Positions 48,202 to 59,526 of a DNA stretch of 64,000 nucleotides are shown here, in pieces (position 1 is the stretch's first letter; each line of letters begins with the position of its first letter). The stretch comes from Salvia splendens (taxonomy: Eukaryota > Streptophyta > Magnoliopsida > Lamiales > Lamiaceae). Below the pieces are notes generated by a model. That model saw only the letters and a list, made by a program, of their open reading frames with translations, searched no databases and was not told where the DNA came from. The stretch spans positions 16,885,902 through 16,949,901 of the forward strand of contig NC_056035.1 in the NCBI RefSeq assembly GCF_004379255.2, in the 5' to 3' direction. The position numbers and the translations under genes are program-made.

Positions 48202-48537
48202 TTAATTCACCATACAAAATAACCCAACAATAACTACAAAACATAGAGCATATACAACAACATACACTAATTTCTCCAATTTTGCCTTCATTTCTGCTTT
48301 AATTTCGTCCAACATCAACTCTACAGCCTCAATGTTTTCATTAATTTATGCTAAAACCAACCCTAAATCAGAAGCAACAACTAAGGTTGACGAAGAAGAG
48401 GCTTCGCCTTGATTAATGTCGCTACTGACGATTCGGAGTACCGCTAGCTTCTTACAAAAGCAGCGCAGGGTCCTAAATCGAAGATCGCGCCAACCGCCGT
48501 TGTCGCCGGAATTGCCGCTGGAAGTCGACCGATGCAT
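48202..48537 (-). pseudogene. GRF-type zinc-finger / coiled-coil / membrane protein remnant
   Basis: From 48537 on the minus strand: a Ser/Gly-rich start and LRCFCKKLAVLRIVSSDINQG, like the first half of a plant GRF zinc finger. A stop at 48346 follows. Another frame (48342-48202) gives an acidic/basic helix (ENIEAVELMLDEIKAEMKAK) followed by a hydrophobic segment (VVVYALCFVVIVGLF) and a stop. This helix plus single transmembrane tail is the usual ending of small GRF proteins often found in plant MULEs. The second half of the finger appears lost. Confidence 0.6.
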
Positions 48538-48956
48538 TTCAAACGGTTTGTCGGTGTGTTGCAGGATGGGGGAAACCAGACGAAGAATTAGGGTTCTTCG
48601 CTGATTGTTTGGGGAAGAAAGAGAGTAAGAGTAATATAAGAACAAAATGTTAGTGTTTTTTATTTTTTAATACAATTAATAAATGTTAGTGTTTTTTAAG
48701 AAAAAAAGATAATTGGTGTTTTTAAGAAAATAATTAGCAAATTATTTAGTCACTAATAATCTAGTTTTTTGTTTAATTTAGTCAAACTTTTGCTAAGTAA
48801 CGATTGACTTGCGTATTTTAACGGAGCCATCCAAAAAGGACCTAACCGAGAGCGATTTTCGTTATGGACCCGAAAACCTGAAAATGAATGTTATGGACAA
48901 AATTCGTAATTTGACCATATGTTTTGGACCAAAAAGGAGTTGTACTCTAATACTTT

Positions 48957-49258
48957 CTTATCACTTTAACTATTTAATAATATTATTTTTTAAAAATAAG
49001 TACGAAAAAGAAATAACACAACTCCCTTATAATGGAAGGGAGTATGAAACTTTTTTAAATACCAAGATTATCAAAATTAATTGCATTCGGCCTCACAAAA
49101 TAATCGAAAATATTATTCACTCGAAATTTAGAGAGGATATGCGTCAAAACATACTATTCACTCAAATTTTACAGGGGGGTGGGTAGAACCAGTTATACCA
49201 CTCGTTAAAATGCTGCATAATGCAAAAGAGAGAGTTATGGATCCAACCATACCGCCAA
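48957..49258. other. Spacer before the U11/U12-35K gene
   Basis: It holds the second copy of the Stowaway-like tail (48957-49043) and the 3' flank of the minus-strand gene. No further gene. Confidence 0.6.
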
Positions 49259-51522
49259 TCAGCTTCTCCTTCCGTCCACATGACTTCTGCCATGCGATGC
49301 TGACCGCCTGGAAGAAGAATGTCCAGCGTGTCTGTGGTGCTTCTCCAACCTACTTCTCTCATCCAAGTCAGAGGAGCCACTTCTTTTCCTTCTCGGTGGA
49401 GATGGGATCTAATTCAAATAGTAGTAGTAAATAACGAAAGTTTCAATCAAAATGGACACACGGACGACACCATCTGTGCACAGCTCCTTATTTTGCTTAC
49501 CTGAAAGCGGGACATATATCTTCCTTCGGGTGGTGGTGGTATGCCCAGCCTCTTTAAGTCATCGAATGGAATTAGCCTCCTGTTTTCTCACCAAAAGTAT
49601 GTTTAAGATTTAGTCACAAACTTAAGGATATATGAGTTTAGCAAACGGAGGTGTAGCATGCCTATAACCCTTTATTTGACAATGACTAATAGTACAAAAC
49701 AAAAATAGGCAAATATAGACATACAGTGGAGCCCGGAATGGTCTTTCTCGTCCTCCGAATCGAAGTTGCCCTGATTCTTTTTTGCCACCAAGACCCCCAC
49801 CTGTCGAACAAGGTACAGTCAAGCTCCCAGAATAGAAAACACAGCAAAGGAAAGGGTTTGGCTTACCTAGTCTTCTCGGAATCCAACCAGGCATCAGTTG
49901 CTGCCTATTGTAATCAACTATGATTTCAGAACCATCAATATAAGTATGATGAGCGTCCTACATATAAAAGAAAATAAGCTAGCTCACTAAATCACAAAGG
50001 AAGTAATGAACATAATGTTGTGGGACAGTTTGACTACTATACATTTGCTATCAACCATGAATATTGATCAAATCCACACATAGGATCCACACAGTTTGAC
50101 TAATATGATAGCATCCAAGTTTTTCAAGAACGTTTTGAGTGTTCTAATTTTATCTCTCTTTCCCCATGTAAAAAAGCTTTGGGTTAGTGGTTACTACAAT
50201 GTTCTATTTTTATCCCTGCATGTGGTGATTGTTTGAGGAAAACCACTAAGATACAGAATAATGATTCAGGCAACTTGGAGGTGCTCTCTTCACGCATGCG
50301 CACACACACACACATATAAAAGAAATGGGCATCCAAAGAACTCAAACTAAGACCAGGATGGTATAGAGAAAAAGTCATGCACCTTGTATGCTCGACGCAT
50401 GTCCTTCTCAGTTTCAAATTCAACAAATGCATAACCACGTGAGGCACCCGTCACTGAAGAGAAACAATCTACAGTGAGCTGGTTATTTATGTGGAATATA
50501 GAAACAAAGAAGCACATAATAAATAAAGAACATCGCAAGTCCAAGTATAGAGTTCATCCATCCTAGAAAAAACGATTCCAGTTCTTACTTTAGATAATGC
50601 CAGCATTCTATCTGTTATTGCCCTAGTAATCTTCTATGAACACAAATAAGACACTCACCAAGTAGTTTACAGTTATACGATATTTCGATTACCTAGTCGC
50701 AAAACAACCAGCTGATTTGATAAGGCTAAGTTTGATGTATGAACCTGATTATTCAGCCAGCATATTGAATTGCTTCGTAAAGAAGCCTAGTAGCAGTTCA
50801 GTAGGAGAGAGACGCAATTTCACATGCCAAGATTAAGAAACCAAGGAATGGAATTTAAGTACTAGAGGCATATAGTTGCTCATCAAATTTCGTAGATGCC
50901 TAGTAAATCTGAAAAGTGATTATAGTTTAGCCAGAAATTCGCTTTCCCTTACTTGAAAAAGCAACAAAAAAACTAAAATTTGAATGAAAGGAATCTGTAC
51001 CTATGTCCCTGACCAGCCGCAAGTTCTTGACACGCCCAAAGTCGCTCATAGCCTGAAAAAGGGGACCGACGGAAGAACCCAAGCTTATTGCACAGCAACG
51101 CCAAATCGACATTTAAACTTCCAATTCAATAAAGCAACAACATGAAATACCTTGCGCAGAGTGTCTTCGGTGGTGAGATGAGAGAGACGGCCGACAAATA
51201 GGGTGCAATAAGGATCGCCGGTGACTTTTGGGTCGCCGAAGGGGTCATCTGCAAGAACGATTTAAATTGGAGAGCGAAAACCTAATATCGGGCACGATGA
51301 GATGAATTATAAATAGGTAGGGTGAATTTGATTACATAGGGCTGCTTTGGAGCAAAGGAGAGCTCTGTAGACGCCGTTGTCGTGGGGAAGAATGTCGGTT
51401 CCGTCAATGCTTCCGGCTTGGATAGGATGGTACTCATCCGAGTAGAACACTGAACTTAGACTGCTGCTGCTGCCGCTGCCGCTGCCGCCGCCGCCGTCTC
51501 CGCCACCGCCGCGGCGGCTCAT
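49259..51522 (-). CDS. SNRNP35: U11/U12 snRNP 35 kDa protein (U11/U12-35K), eight exons, 267 aa
   Basis: Component of the minor-spliceosome U11/U12 di-snRNP, acting in nuclear recognition of U12-type introns. It resembles U1-70K. Exons, minus strand: 51522-51336, 51248-51151, 51052-51001, 50453-50383, 49957-49867, 49800-49725, 49579-49501 and 49408-49259; 804 nt in frame. After a Gly/Ser-rich start come the family block [13 protein letters not shown], then DPFGDP and an RRM with RNP2 (TLFVGRL) and RNP1 (RGYAFVEF). [20 protein letters not shown] and [13 protein letters not shown] follow, ending in a basic Arg/Ser/His tail. The ATG at 51522 fits the family start. All introns have U2-type donors. 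Low-complexity Gly codons in exon 1 may vary in length. Confidence 0.96.
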
Positions 51523-52021
51523 TTTCACGATCCGACCTACGTGATTCTAGCTTCCAGCTTAATAATTGTAAAAAATGGCGTAATTTAGACACTTTCCGCA
51601 AAACCAAAAATCTAATCTTTTAAATTTGTAGTACTACATTTATTTTTTTTTTCCGAAAACCCAATTTTAAAATAGCAAGATTATTTGGTTCGTGCATTTT
51701 CTCAAAAAAAAGTTCAATATACTGTAAAAAGTAAAATGGTAGTAACATGTTTAAAAATTTTGCGATCTTAAAAATTTTGCGATCCATTGAAACGCAATGC
51801 ATAATTTGGTATTACTCTAAAGTATATTAGATTATTAGTGCATCAAACTAGGGCAAACTAGGGGTGAGCAAGAAAACCGGAAACCGAATATCCGAACCGA
51901 ACCAAACTGAAATTTTGAAATTCGGTTCGATTTTTCAGTTCGGTTCGGTTTTGAAAATACAAAAATTTCAGTTTTTCGGTTCGATTCGGTTCAGGTGAAG
52001 AAAAAAATCGAAAAACCGAAT

Positions 52022-52037
<16 letters not shown>
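51523..52037. other. Promoter side of U11/U12-35K and hAT-like remnant
   Basis: No gene. From 51863 (TAGGGGTGAGCAAGAAAACC) to about 52020 lies a hAT-like end with AACCGAA/TTCGGTT repeats, related to 21252-21400. It stops at a TA microsatellite (52023-52037), where the large MULE begins. Confidence 0.6.
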
Positions 52038-52052
<15 letters not shown>

Positions 52053-52399
52053 TAGTGATCTATGGCAAACACCTCTTAACCATATAACTAGAGAACAAAT
52101 AATAGCCACAAGATCAAAAAAATCAAGGGCTAATATTAATTTTCGAATTTAATGAGATATTAGCTCCCTCAATCACAAATTTACTCCATAATAACAAGTC
52201 AGGGGTATTATTGTCATTACACCATCGAATTAAATCCAAAATTGTGTTAGTCATTCAGAAATTCGCGCCGATTCAGTTCGTCTCTCTCGTTCTCCTCTGT
52301 TCAATCCGAATCGCCGACTCAACCGCATTCAAGCCGTCGCCGTCGCCGTCGCCGATTAAACCGAATTCAACTCGTCAGCATCATCTACTTTGTCAAACA

Positions 52400-55300
52400 A
52401 ATGGATACAAATCAAAAGGATTTTTCGAAAAGTAAGTTTCCTACTGATTAACAATCATTTCTAGGTTTTATTTTAGATCTGATTTAGATTTGTATTCTTT
52501 GTAGCTTTCGAACGAACAAAGAAAAAAACAACCGGAAGTTCCGTTTCACTTCACTCAGGCTCGAACCGTGAGTCATTCCTACTATTTATTAATTTTAATA
52601 TACAATATCTTCGTTTGCTGTGAATATGAAAACCGTAGTTTCTGTGTTTAGATTTATAGTTGTTTCACTGATGTTAAGTGATTATGAAAACCGTAGTTTC
52701 TGTAGTAAGATTTATAGTTGTTTCACTGATGTTTAGTGATTATGAAAACCATATGGCCTTTGTATTACGTTTACATGGTTAGATTTATAGTTGTTCTGCA
52801 AAAAAGAGTGAAGTGTTTCCTGAACAAGAGTGAAGTGTTTTCTGAACAAGAGTGATGTGTTTTGTGAACAAGAGTGAAGTGTTTTATGAACAAAAGTGAA
52901 GTGAAATCAGAATAAGAGTGATGTGTTTTTGTAACAAGAGTGATGTGTTTTCTGAACAATAGTGAAGTTTTTCCTGAACAAGAGTGTAGTCTTTTCTGAA
53001 CAAGAGTGATGCCTTTTGTAAACAAGAATGATGTGTTTTCTGAACTAGAGTGAAGTGTTTTGTGAACAAGAGTGAAGTGTTTTATGAACAAAAGTGAAGT
53101 GAAATCAGAATAAGAGTGATGTGTTTTGTGAACAAGTGTGATGTGTCTGATTTTTTGCTATATTGATTTTTTTCCTCATATCCATGAAGTTGCTGCAGCC
53201 GAAAAAAGGTCTAAGATGCGTGAAGATAGACTGCAACAAAGTGCTGCACGTACAACTGAAATAAGCACAATAAATCAACAGGATGTTCTTCGAACAACAA
53301 CTTCTGCCGAAATAAGGTCAAAAAAGAAAAATGGTATGCAGAAACCAGAGAGTGAGTTATGTAATTATTTATGTATTGGGCATAGTTATTAATGTATAAT
53401 TTTGAGCTATATTAAGTGTGTATTCACGAATTTGATCAAAAATCTTGTATGTATTTAGCCTCAAAGCGTGGGAGGTCACAATGCATCGACAAACCAGAAA
53501 TGCCTGCCAGAAAGAAACAGGCTAAAGCGAAGAGTGACAAAGCTATTACTTGTAAAATCAGAAGACCTAAATTGGTCATTAAGATAGGGGTGAAAGTTTT
53601 GGTTGATGCCATTGAGAAAATGAACTCCAAACAAAAAGCTGCTCTGGAAGAGATGGGTTTCGGACAGCTTGTGCATTTGAAGATACGATGTATTCCTGCT
53701 GACATGGCATTTTCACTACTTGAAAATTTTAATCATGACAACTGCTCCAGAATAAAACTTGTTGATGATCAACCATTACACATCACTGAGGAGGATGTGT
53801 ATGCTACGTTGGGACTGCCAAGAGGAGAGTTGATGATTAAAAGAGAAAAGAAGCATGAAATGAATGATGTGATGAAGACCATTGTCAATGCTAAGAAGAA
53901 CAAAGCAATAACCCCAGCTGATTTGCAAGAGCAGCTTGATAGTGATCTAGAAGGTGGTGAGTGGTTTAAGAAAATATTTCTTATTCTGTTGGACAATGTT
54001 CTGATCTCACCAACTGCCAACGGAAAATTTCTTGGCCGTATCTTGGACGATATTGGCAACATTTCAAATGTGAGGCAGTACAATTGGTGCAGCTACGTGT
54101 TGGATACGCTAATCACAGCACATGATAGCTGGAAACTCAAGAACAAATCCACCCCATTCACTGGACCAATCACTTTCCTCTTGGTGAGTTTTCTATTTTA
54201 ACCACTCCTTTATAGTGAAGTAAAAACATGCTTAGAGTGAAGTAAAATCAAATTTAGAGTGATGTTTTTCACGGTTAAGTAGTAAATGCATGGTTAGAGT
54301 GATGTGTTTTTTATACATGAGTGAAATCAGAATAAGAGTGATGTGTTTTGTAAACAAGAGTGAAGTAAAATGTGAATAAGAGTGAAGTGTTTTGTGAACA
54401 AGAGTGAAGTAAAATCAGAACAAGAGTGAAGTGTTTTGTGAACAAGAGTGATGTGTTTTGTGAACAAGAGTGAAGTAAAATGAGAATAAGAGTGATGTGT
54501 TTTGTGAACAAGAGTGAAGTAAATGAGAATAAGAGTGAAGTGTTTTGTAAACAAGAGTGAAGTAAAATCAGAATAAGAGTGATGTGTTTTGTAAACAAGA
54601 GTGAAGTAAAATGTGAATAAGAGTGAAGTGTTTTGTGAACAAGAGTGAAGTAAAATCAGAACAAGAGTGAAGTGTTTTGTGAACAAGAGTGAAGTAAAAT
54701 GAGAATAAGAGTGAAGTTTTTTGTGAACAAGAGTGAAGTAAAATGAGAATAAGAGTGAAGTGTTTTGTAAACAAGAGTGAAGTAAAATCAGAATAAGAGT
54801 GAAGTCCTTGTAATGCATTTTATTATTGATCTGTTTTTGCAGGCATGCTATGTAGATAGGGTTGTCTACAGAACAAGACTGGTGGTTAGAAGATTCCCAA
54901 CTGTCCGTAACTGGACAGAATTCATTCTTAAGGAGAGAGGACAGATGGAATTTGATAATGGAGGCACCATTGGAAGAGGAAGCATAGAAAGTATCATTGA
55001 TCCTGTCTCCATTGAATCTTTATATGCCAACAAGGATTCAATAACTGTCACTACCTCTGTCCCTTCAACTGATGAAGCAACTTTACGTGTTGAAGCCCCC
55101 CCTTCAACTGATGATGCCCCCCTTCAACTGATGATGCCCCCCTTCAACTGATCAAGTTCCTTCGTCTGATGAAATTAAAAGTTCAATTAGGGAGGCTGCA
55201 GATGCGATTAGTAAAATGATGAGGTATATAAAGGTTGCTCCAGCAAATACCAATGACATCAATTGCTTCAAAGTTGCAGCTATAAATGCACTAAAGATGG

Positions 55301-58120
55301 TTGGTGTGGAGGTTGATCAAGGGGACCAAGCTGTTTCTAAGCCAATTGAAAACATGACACAAGCTATGGAAGAGGATCAAGAAGATGATCCAGAATGGAT
55401 TCAGCTTGTGGAAAAACTGATGGAAATCCATGATGAAAAATGCAAATTAGTGAATGAAGGCACAACAATTTTCCCTGATATTAACTTGGGAAAGAAACCA
55501 GTAAGTTCAAGATTTGGAATAGAAACCATGGATATTTTAAACAATTTGATTGTGGTCTGTTGAACTTTAACACTTGACATTTGATTCAGAGTGAACTAAA
55601 AACAATTTGTATTATGTTCTGTACTAATGCATAATATTTATTTACTTTTTTGACTTTTTATTCTTATGTTATATCACATTTCACTATTTGCAGGAGACAA
55701 ATGAATTTTATGAAGATGTAGCTAAAGCAACATCACAAAACACACAGATGAAGGTATAAAAAAGTGCTTCGAGTGATGTGTTCCATTGTTAAGTGAGGTT
55801 TCTGTGTTGCATGTGTATAGTGATGTGTTTGTTAACAAGAGTGAAGTGAATTCAGAATAAGAGTGATGTGTTTTGTGAACAAGAGTGAAGTGTTTTCTGA
55901 AAAGAGTGATGTGTTTTGTGAACAAGAGTGAAGTGTTTTCTGAATAAGAGTGATGTGATTTGTTAACAAGAGTGAAGTGAAATAAGAATAATATTGATTT
56001 GTTTTGTGAACAAGAGTGAAGTAAAATCGAAGTAAGAATGATGTGTGTTATGAACAAGAGTGAAGTGATTTCTGAACAAGAGTGACGTGTTTTGTGAACA
56101 AGAGTGAAGTGTTTTGTGAACAAGAGTGAAGTGAAATATCAATAAGAGTGATGTGTTTTGTAAACAAGTGTGAAGTAAAAATCGTGTTGATAGTGATGTG
56201 TTTTCATTTCTTATTATGAAAATAGGACGACATTGTGGATGCCCAAATTGCATCTGCAATAGAAGCATGCATGGAGATATATGCTGATGATGATTGTGTT
56301 CAATCAGAGTTAAATGTATCTGGCAAAAATCCTTCAACCGAAATAGTAGTTTACAATCCAGACATTGTAAGTGTTAAACAATGATATATCTCATCCATTC
56401 ACCAACACTTTTAACAAACATCAAGTGAACTATATGTCTTATATAGTGATGTTTTCATATCATTCTTGCCCTGACAGGAAACTGCTAGGATTGAACAAAT
56501 GGAGATACGCTCAAAAGCTGAGAAGAAAATATCAGCTGCATTGAAATCTCCATTCCATGAAAGAGTGGTTAAGGCTAAAACCAAGTTTACCTTGAAAGAG
56601 TCACAAGTCTTTTTGTGGATTATGACAACAAATGAATTAAATGAGTAAGATTTATATTATAGTTCTGATTTAGAAAAAAAACATACAAAAGATGTGCTAA
56701 CACACACACATGTTTGAACAGGGACACCATAGTGTATGATGATGATGTCATAATGGTAACAAAAAGAGAATTCTGTTCACTGTTGTCACATACGCTAATA
56801 GAAGTGGGTGTGATAAGTGCATGGGCTTCTTATTTAAATAACATGGAAGAATACAGGTCCCTATCTTCATCGAGGCGCCTCTTTTTCACAACATACCCAA
56901 CGGTAAGAATAGAATAAATTTTGAACAGTATTGTGATTATGAAAACCGCAGTTTCTGTGGTAAGATTTATAGTTGTTTCATTGATTTTAAGTGATTATGA
57001 AAACCGTATGGCCTTTGTATTATGTTTACATGGTTAGATTTACGAGTGAAGTGTTTTGTGAACAAGAGTGAAGTAAAATCAAAGTAAGAGTGATGTGTTT
57101 TGTGAACAAGAGTGAAGTAAATTCAGAGTAAGAGTGATGTGTTTTGTGAACAAGAGTGAAGTAAAATCAAAGTAAGAGTGATGTGTTTTGTGAACAAGAG
57201 TGAAGTAAATTCAGAGTAAGAGTGATGTGTTTTGTGAACAAGGGTGAATAAAACAAAGTGAATTATTTCAATCCAGATTTAACTTGTCTCATTTTTCAGC
57301 TGTATACAGTTGTTCACCGGCCTGATGGGGTCGACCTCATGACCATAATTGATAGATTCTGTGACAATTTACAAACTGAGGTTGAACAAATTCCGTATTT
57401 CAAATGGGCCGACGTAGATTTGGTAAATACTGAACACAATTGATTCTTTATTATATTCTCTAGTTGTTTTTATTCTGAAATTATTATTATTATCTATGTA
57501 GGTGTTCTTTCCAATTTGTGCTGCGGAACATTACTATACCATATGCTTCAGATTTAGTACTAACAGTATAGTGCTGATTGACAATTCAAAGAATGCTGAC
57601 GATGTGGACATAACAGTCAAATATGGTGGCATACCTGAAAATGTGGTAAGTATACACGATATACAGTGCAGTATTTTTGTGATTACAATGAATTATAGTT
57701 CTCTTTATAGTGAACTACATCTGATATTCATGATGATATATTGCAGAAATTATATTTTTGTCATTATTTGACAAAAATGGGGCATCACAACCAAACCAAA
57801 TCAATAAAGGATGTGAGTATAATAAGGCTCAAAATGCCTTGGAGAACAACATCAAATGTAGAAGATTGCGGAGTTTTTTTGATGCGACATTTGGAATGTT
57901 ATCATGGTGAGCGCGAACAAGATTGGAAGTGTGGATTAACTACAAGAAGCAAAGGAATACTCCAAAGACTGAGAGCAAAGTATTGCAGCGCATTATTATT
58001 GTCGAAAAAAACCATCAGTCACTGAATATGTTGTCAGTAACATCAAAGCATTATGAAGAATATGGGAAAACCAATAACATAGATGTGGAAAAAATGATTG
58101 TAAACTTCAAGCGTTCATGA
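52400..58120 (+). CDS. Ulp1-like C48 cysteine peptidase gene of the MULE, about 12 exons
   Basis: Putative exons: 52400-52430, 52505-52567, 53190-53333 (or -53351), 53459-54183, 54843-55500, 55694-55753, 56226-56366, 56478-56644, 56722-56902, 57300-57422, 57502-57645 and 57747-58025. All have GT-AG borders and matching phases. Exon 4 encodes the N-terminal domain typical of plant transposon Ulp1 proteins (EEMGFGQLVHLKIRCIPADM, EEDVYATLGLPRGE). Exons 9-12 are the peptidase: His in AAEHYYTICF, Asp in LIDNS, Cys in VEDCGVFLMRH. Such enzymes cleave SUMO/ubiquitin-like tags; activity here is unproved. Exon 5 has a frame break in C-runs (55114-55142), and an A-run near 58004 shortens the C-terminus, whose ancestral stop would be at 58118-58120. 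Several introns are minisatellite arrays. Confidence 0.8.
52796..53140 (+). repeat. Modular 22-nt minisatellite, Ulp1 intron 2
   Basis: About 15 units of the 22-nt repeat: head AAGAGTGAAGT or AAGAGTGATGT, then tail GTTTTGTGAAC or AAAATCAGAAT with variants. Sense to the Ulp1 gene. Confidence 0.93.
54205..54815 (+). repeat. Modular 22-nt minisatellite, Ulp1 intron 4
   Basis: About 26 units, mostly alternating the GTTTTGTGAAC and AAAATCAGAAT tails, giving a 44-nt dimer. Long open frames on the minus strand here arise from the repeat and are not genes. Confidence 0.93.
55765..56215 (+). repeat. Modular 22-nt minisatellite, Ulp1 intron 6
   Basis: About 18 units, more diverged, same head and tails, sense to the Ulp1 gene. 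Confidence 0.9.
56932..57255 (+). repeat. Ulp1 intron 9: 55-bp companion repeat plus minisatellite
   Basis: It begins with GTGATTATGAAAACCG units also found at 52615-52795 and, inverted, at 63085-63205. It continues with about nine 22-nt units from 57043 on. Confidence 0.88.
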
Positions 58121-58121
58121 A

Positions 58122-59285
58122 CTATTGTAGAAAACTTCATAAGTGAATTAATAAGTACTTATTTTACATTAATATCTTGTTTACTATTTAATTCACTGTT
58201 GTGTTTTGTAAACCACTAAATGATGTGTTTTGTGAAGAAGAGTGAAGTAAACTCAGAATAAGAGTGAAGTCTTTCGTGAAGAAGAGTGAAGTAAAATCAG
58301 AATAAGAGTGATGTGTTTTGTGAACAAGAGTGTAACAAAATCAGAATAAGAGTGATGTGTTTTGTGAACACGAGTGAAGTAAAATCAGAGTAAGAGTGAT
58401 GTGTTTTGTGAACTAGAGTGAAGTAAAATGACAGTAAGAGTGATGCGTTTGTGAACAAGACTAAAGTAAAATGACAGTAAGAGTGATGCGTTTGTGAACA
58501 AGAGTGAAGTAAAATCAGAGTAAGAGTGAGGTGTTCAATGAACAAGAGTGAAGTAAAATCAGAGTAAGAGTGATGTGTTTTGTGAACAAGAGTGAAGTAA
58601 ATTCAGAGTAAGAGTGATGTGTTTTGTGAAAAAGAGTGAAGTAAAATCAAAGTAAGAGTGATGTTATGATTGAGAACTATTGTAGAAAACTTCATCAGTG
58701 AATTAACAAGTACTTATTTTACATTAATATCTTGTTTACTATTTAATTCACTGTTGTGTTTTGTAAACCACTAAATGATGTGTTTCGTGAAGAAGAGTGA
58801 AGTAAACTCAGAATAAGAGTGAAGTCTTTCGTGAAGAAGAGTGAAGTAAAATCAGAATAAGAGTGATGTGTTTTGTGAACAAGAGTGTAACAAAATCAGA
58901 ATAAGAGTGATGTGTTTTGTGAACACGAGTGAAGTAAAATCAGAGTAAGAGTGATGTGTTTTGTGAACTAGAGTGAAGTAAAATGACAGTAAGAGTGATG
59001 CGTTTGTGAACAAGACTAAAGTAAAATGACAGTAAGAGTGATGCGTTTGTGAACAAGAGTGAAGTAAAATCAGAGTAAGAGTGAGGTGTTTAATGAACAA
59101 GAGTGAAGTAAAATCAAAGTAAGAGTGATGTTTTTTGTGAACAAGAGTGAAGTAAAATCAGAGTAAGAGTGATGTGTTTTGTGAACAAGAGTGAAGTAAA
59201 ATCAAAGTAAGAGTGATGTGTTTTGTGAACAAGAGTGAAGTAAAATGACAGTAAGAGTGATGCGTTCTGTGAACAAGAGTGATGA
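58122..59285 (+). repeat. Ulp1 3' flank: 555-bp tandem duplication of minisatellite DNA
   Basis: The segment starting GAACTATTGTAGAAAACTTC at 58119 recurs at 58674, each followed by the same series of 22-nt units. Copy identity is high over about 430 bp. It fills the space between the convergent Ulp1 and FAR1-type genes. Confidence 0.92.
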
Positions 59286-59412
59286 ACTTACTGGCACTTG
59301 AGCATTAGTACTCTAAAAATTCGCATTGAGATAAAATTCACTCAAAAGTGTAATAAAATGAATCATTAGTACTCTAAAAATACTACAATGTGAACTATTT
59401 CTATACAAATCC

Positions 59413-59526
59413 TCATTGCCTCTGATTTGACTTCTCATTAACCTTTTTGCAGTTCCTAGAATCATGGTGTCCAATCTCATGACAGTTTCCACACTTTCGG
59501 CCTGGTTTCATTGCTAACTTTATTGC
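59413..59526 (-). pseudogene. Orphaned C-terminal CCHC zinc knuckle of the FAR1-type transposase
   Basis: Directly after the TAA, in the same frame, the sequence continues for 37 codons with AIKLAMKPGRKCGNCHEIGH, HDSRNC and a basic end before a stop at 59413. C-x2-C-x4-H-x4-C with HDSRNC is the usual last motif of this transposase family. One nonsense change (or readthrough or an unseen intron) separates it from the main frame. Confidence 0.8.

Larger units (their letters stand above)
45964..48947 (+). mobile_element. MULE-type element, deletion derivative, 2.98 kb
   Basis: TIRs of about 230 bp (GAATACAACTCCTTTTTGG on the left, GAGTACAACTCCTTTTTGG inverted on the right) are flanked by a perfect 9-bp duplication TAATACTTT (45955-45963 and 48948-48956). 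The interior keeps a plus-strand gene that looks like the two ends of a MULE transposase and a minus-strand GRF-type gene remnant. The catalytic core is missing, so it is non-autonomous. Confidence 0.93.

Noticed and set aside
49162..49380. 72-aa minus-strand frame starting [11 protein letters not shown]
   Set aside because: It is an out-of-frame image of the last exon of U11/U12-35K.
54327..54818. Long minus-strand open frames (up to 163 aa) with HSCSQNTSLLF-like repeats across the minisatellite
   Set aside because: The frames follow the 22-nt repeat, recur in every block on whichever strand is antisense to it, and show no domain. They are by-products of a stop-free repeat.
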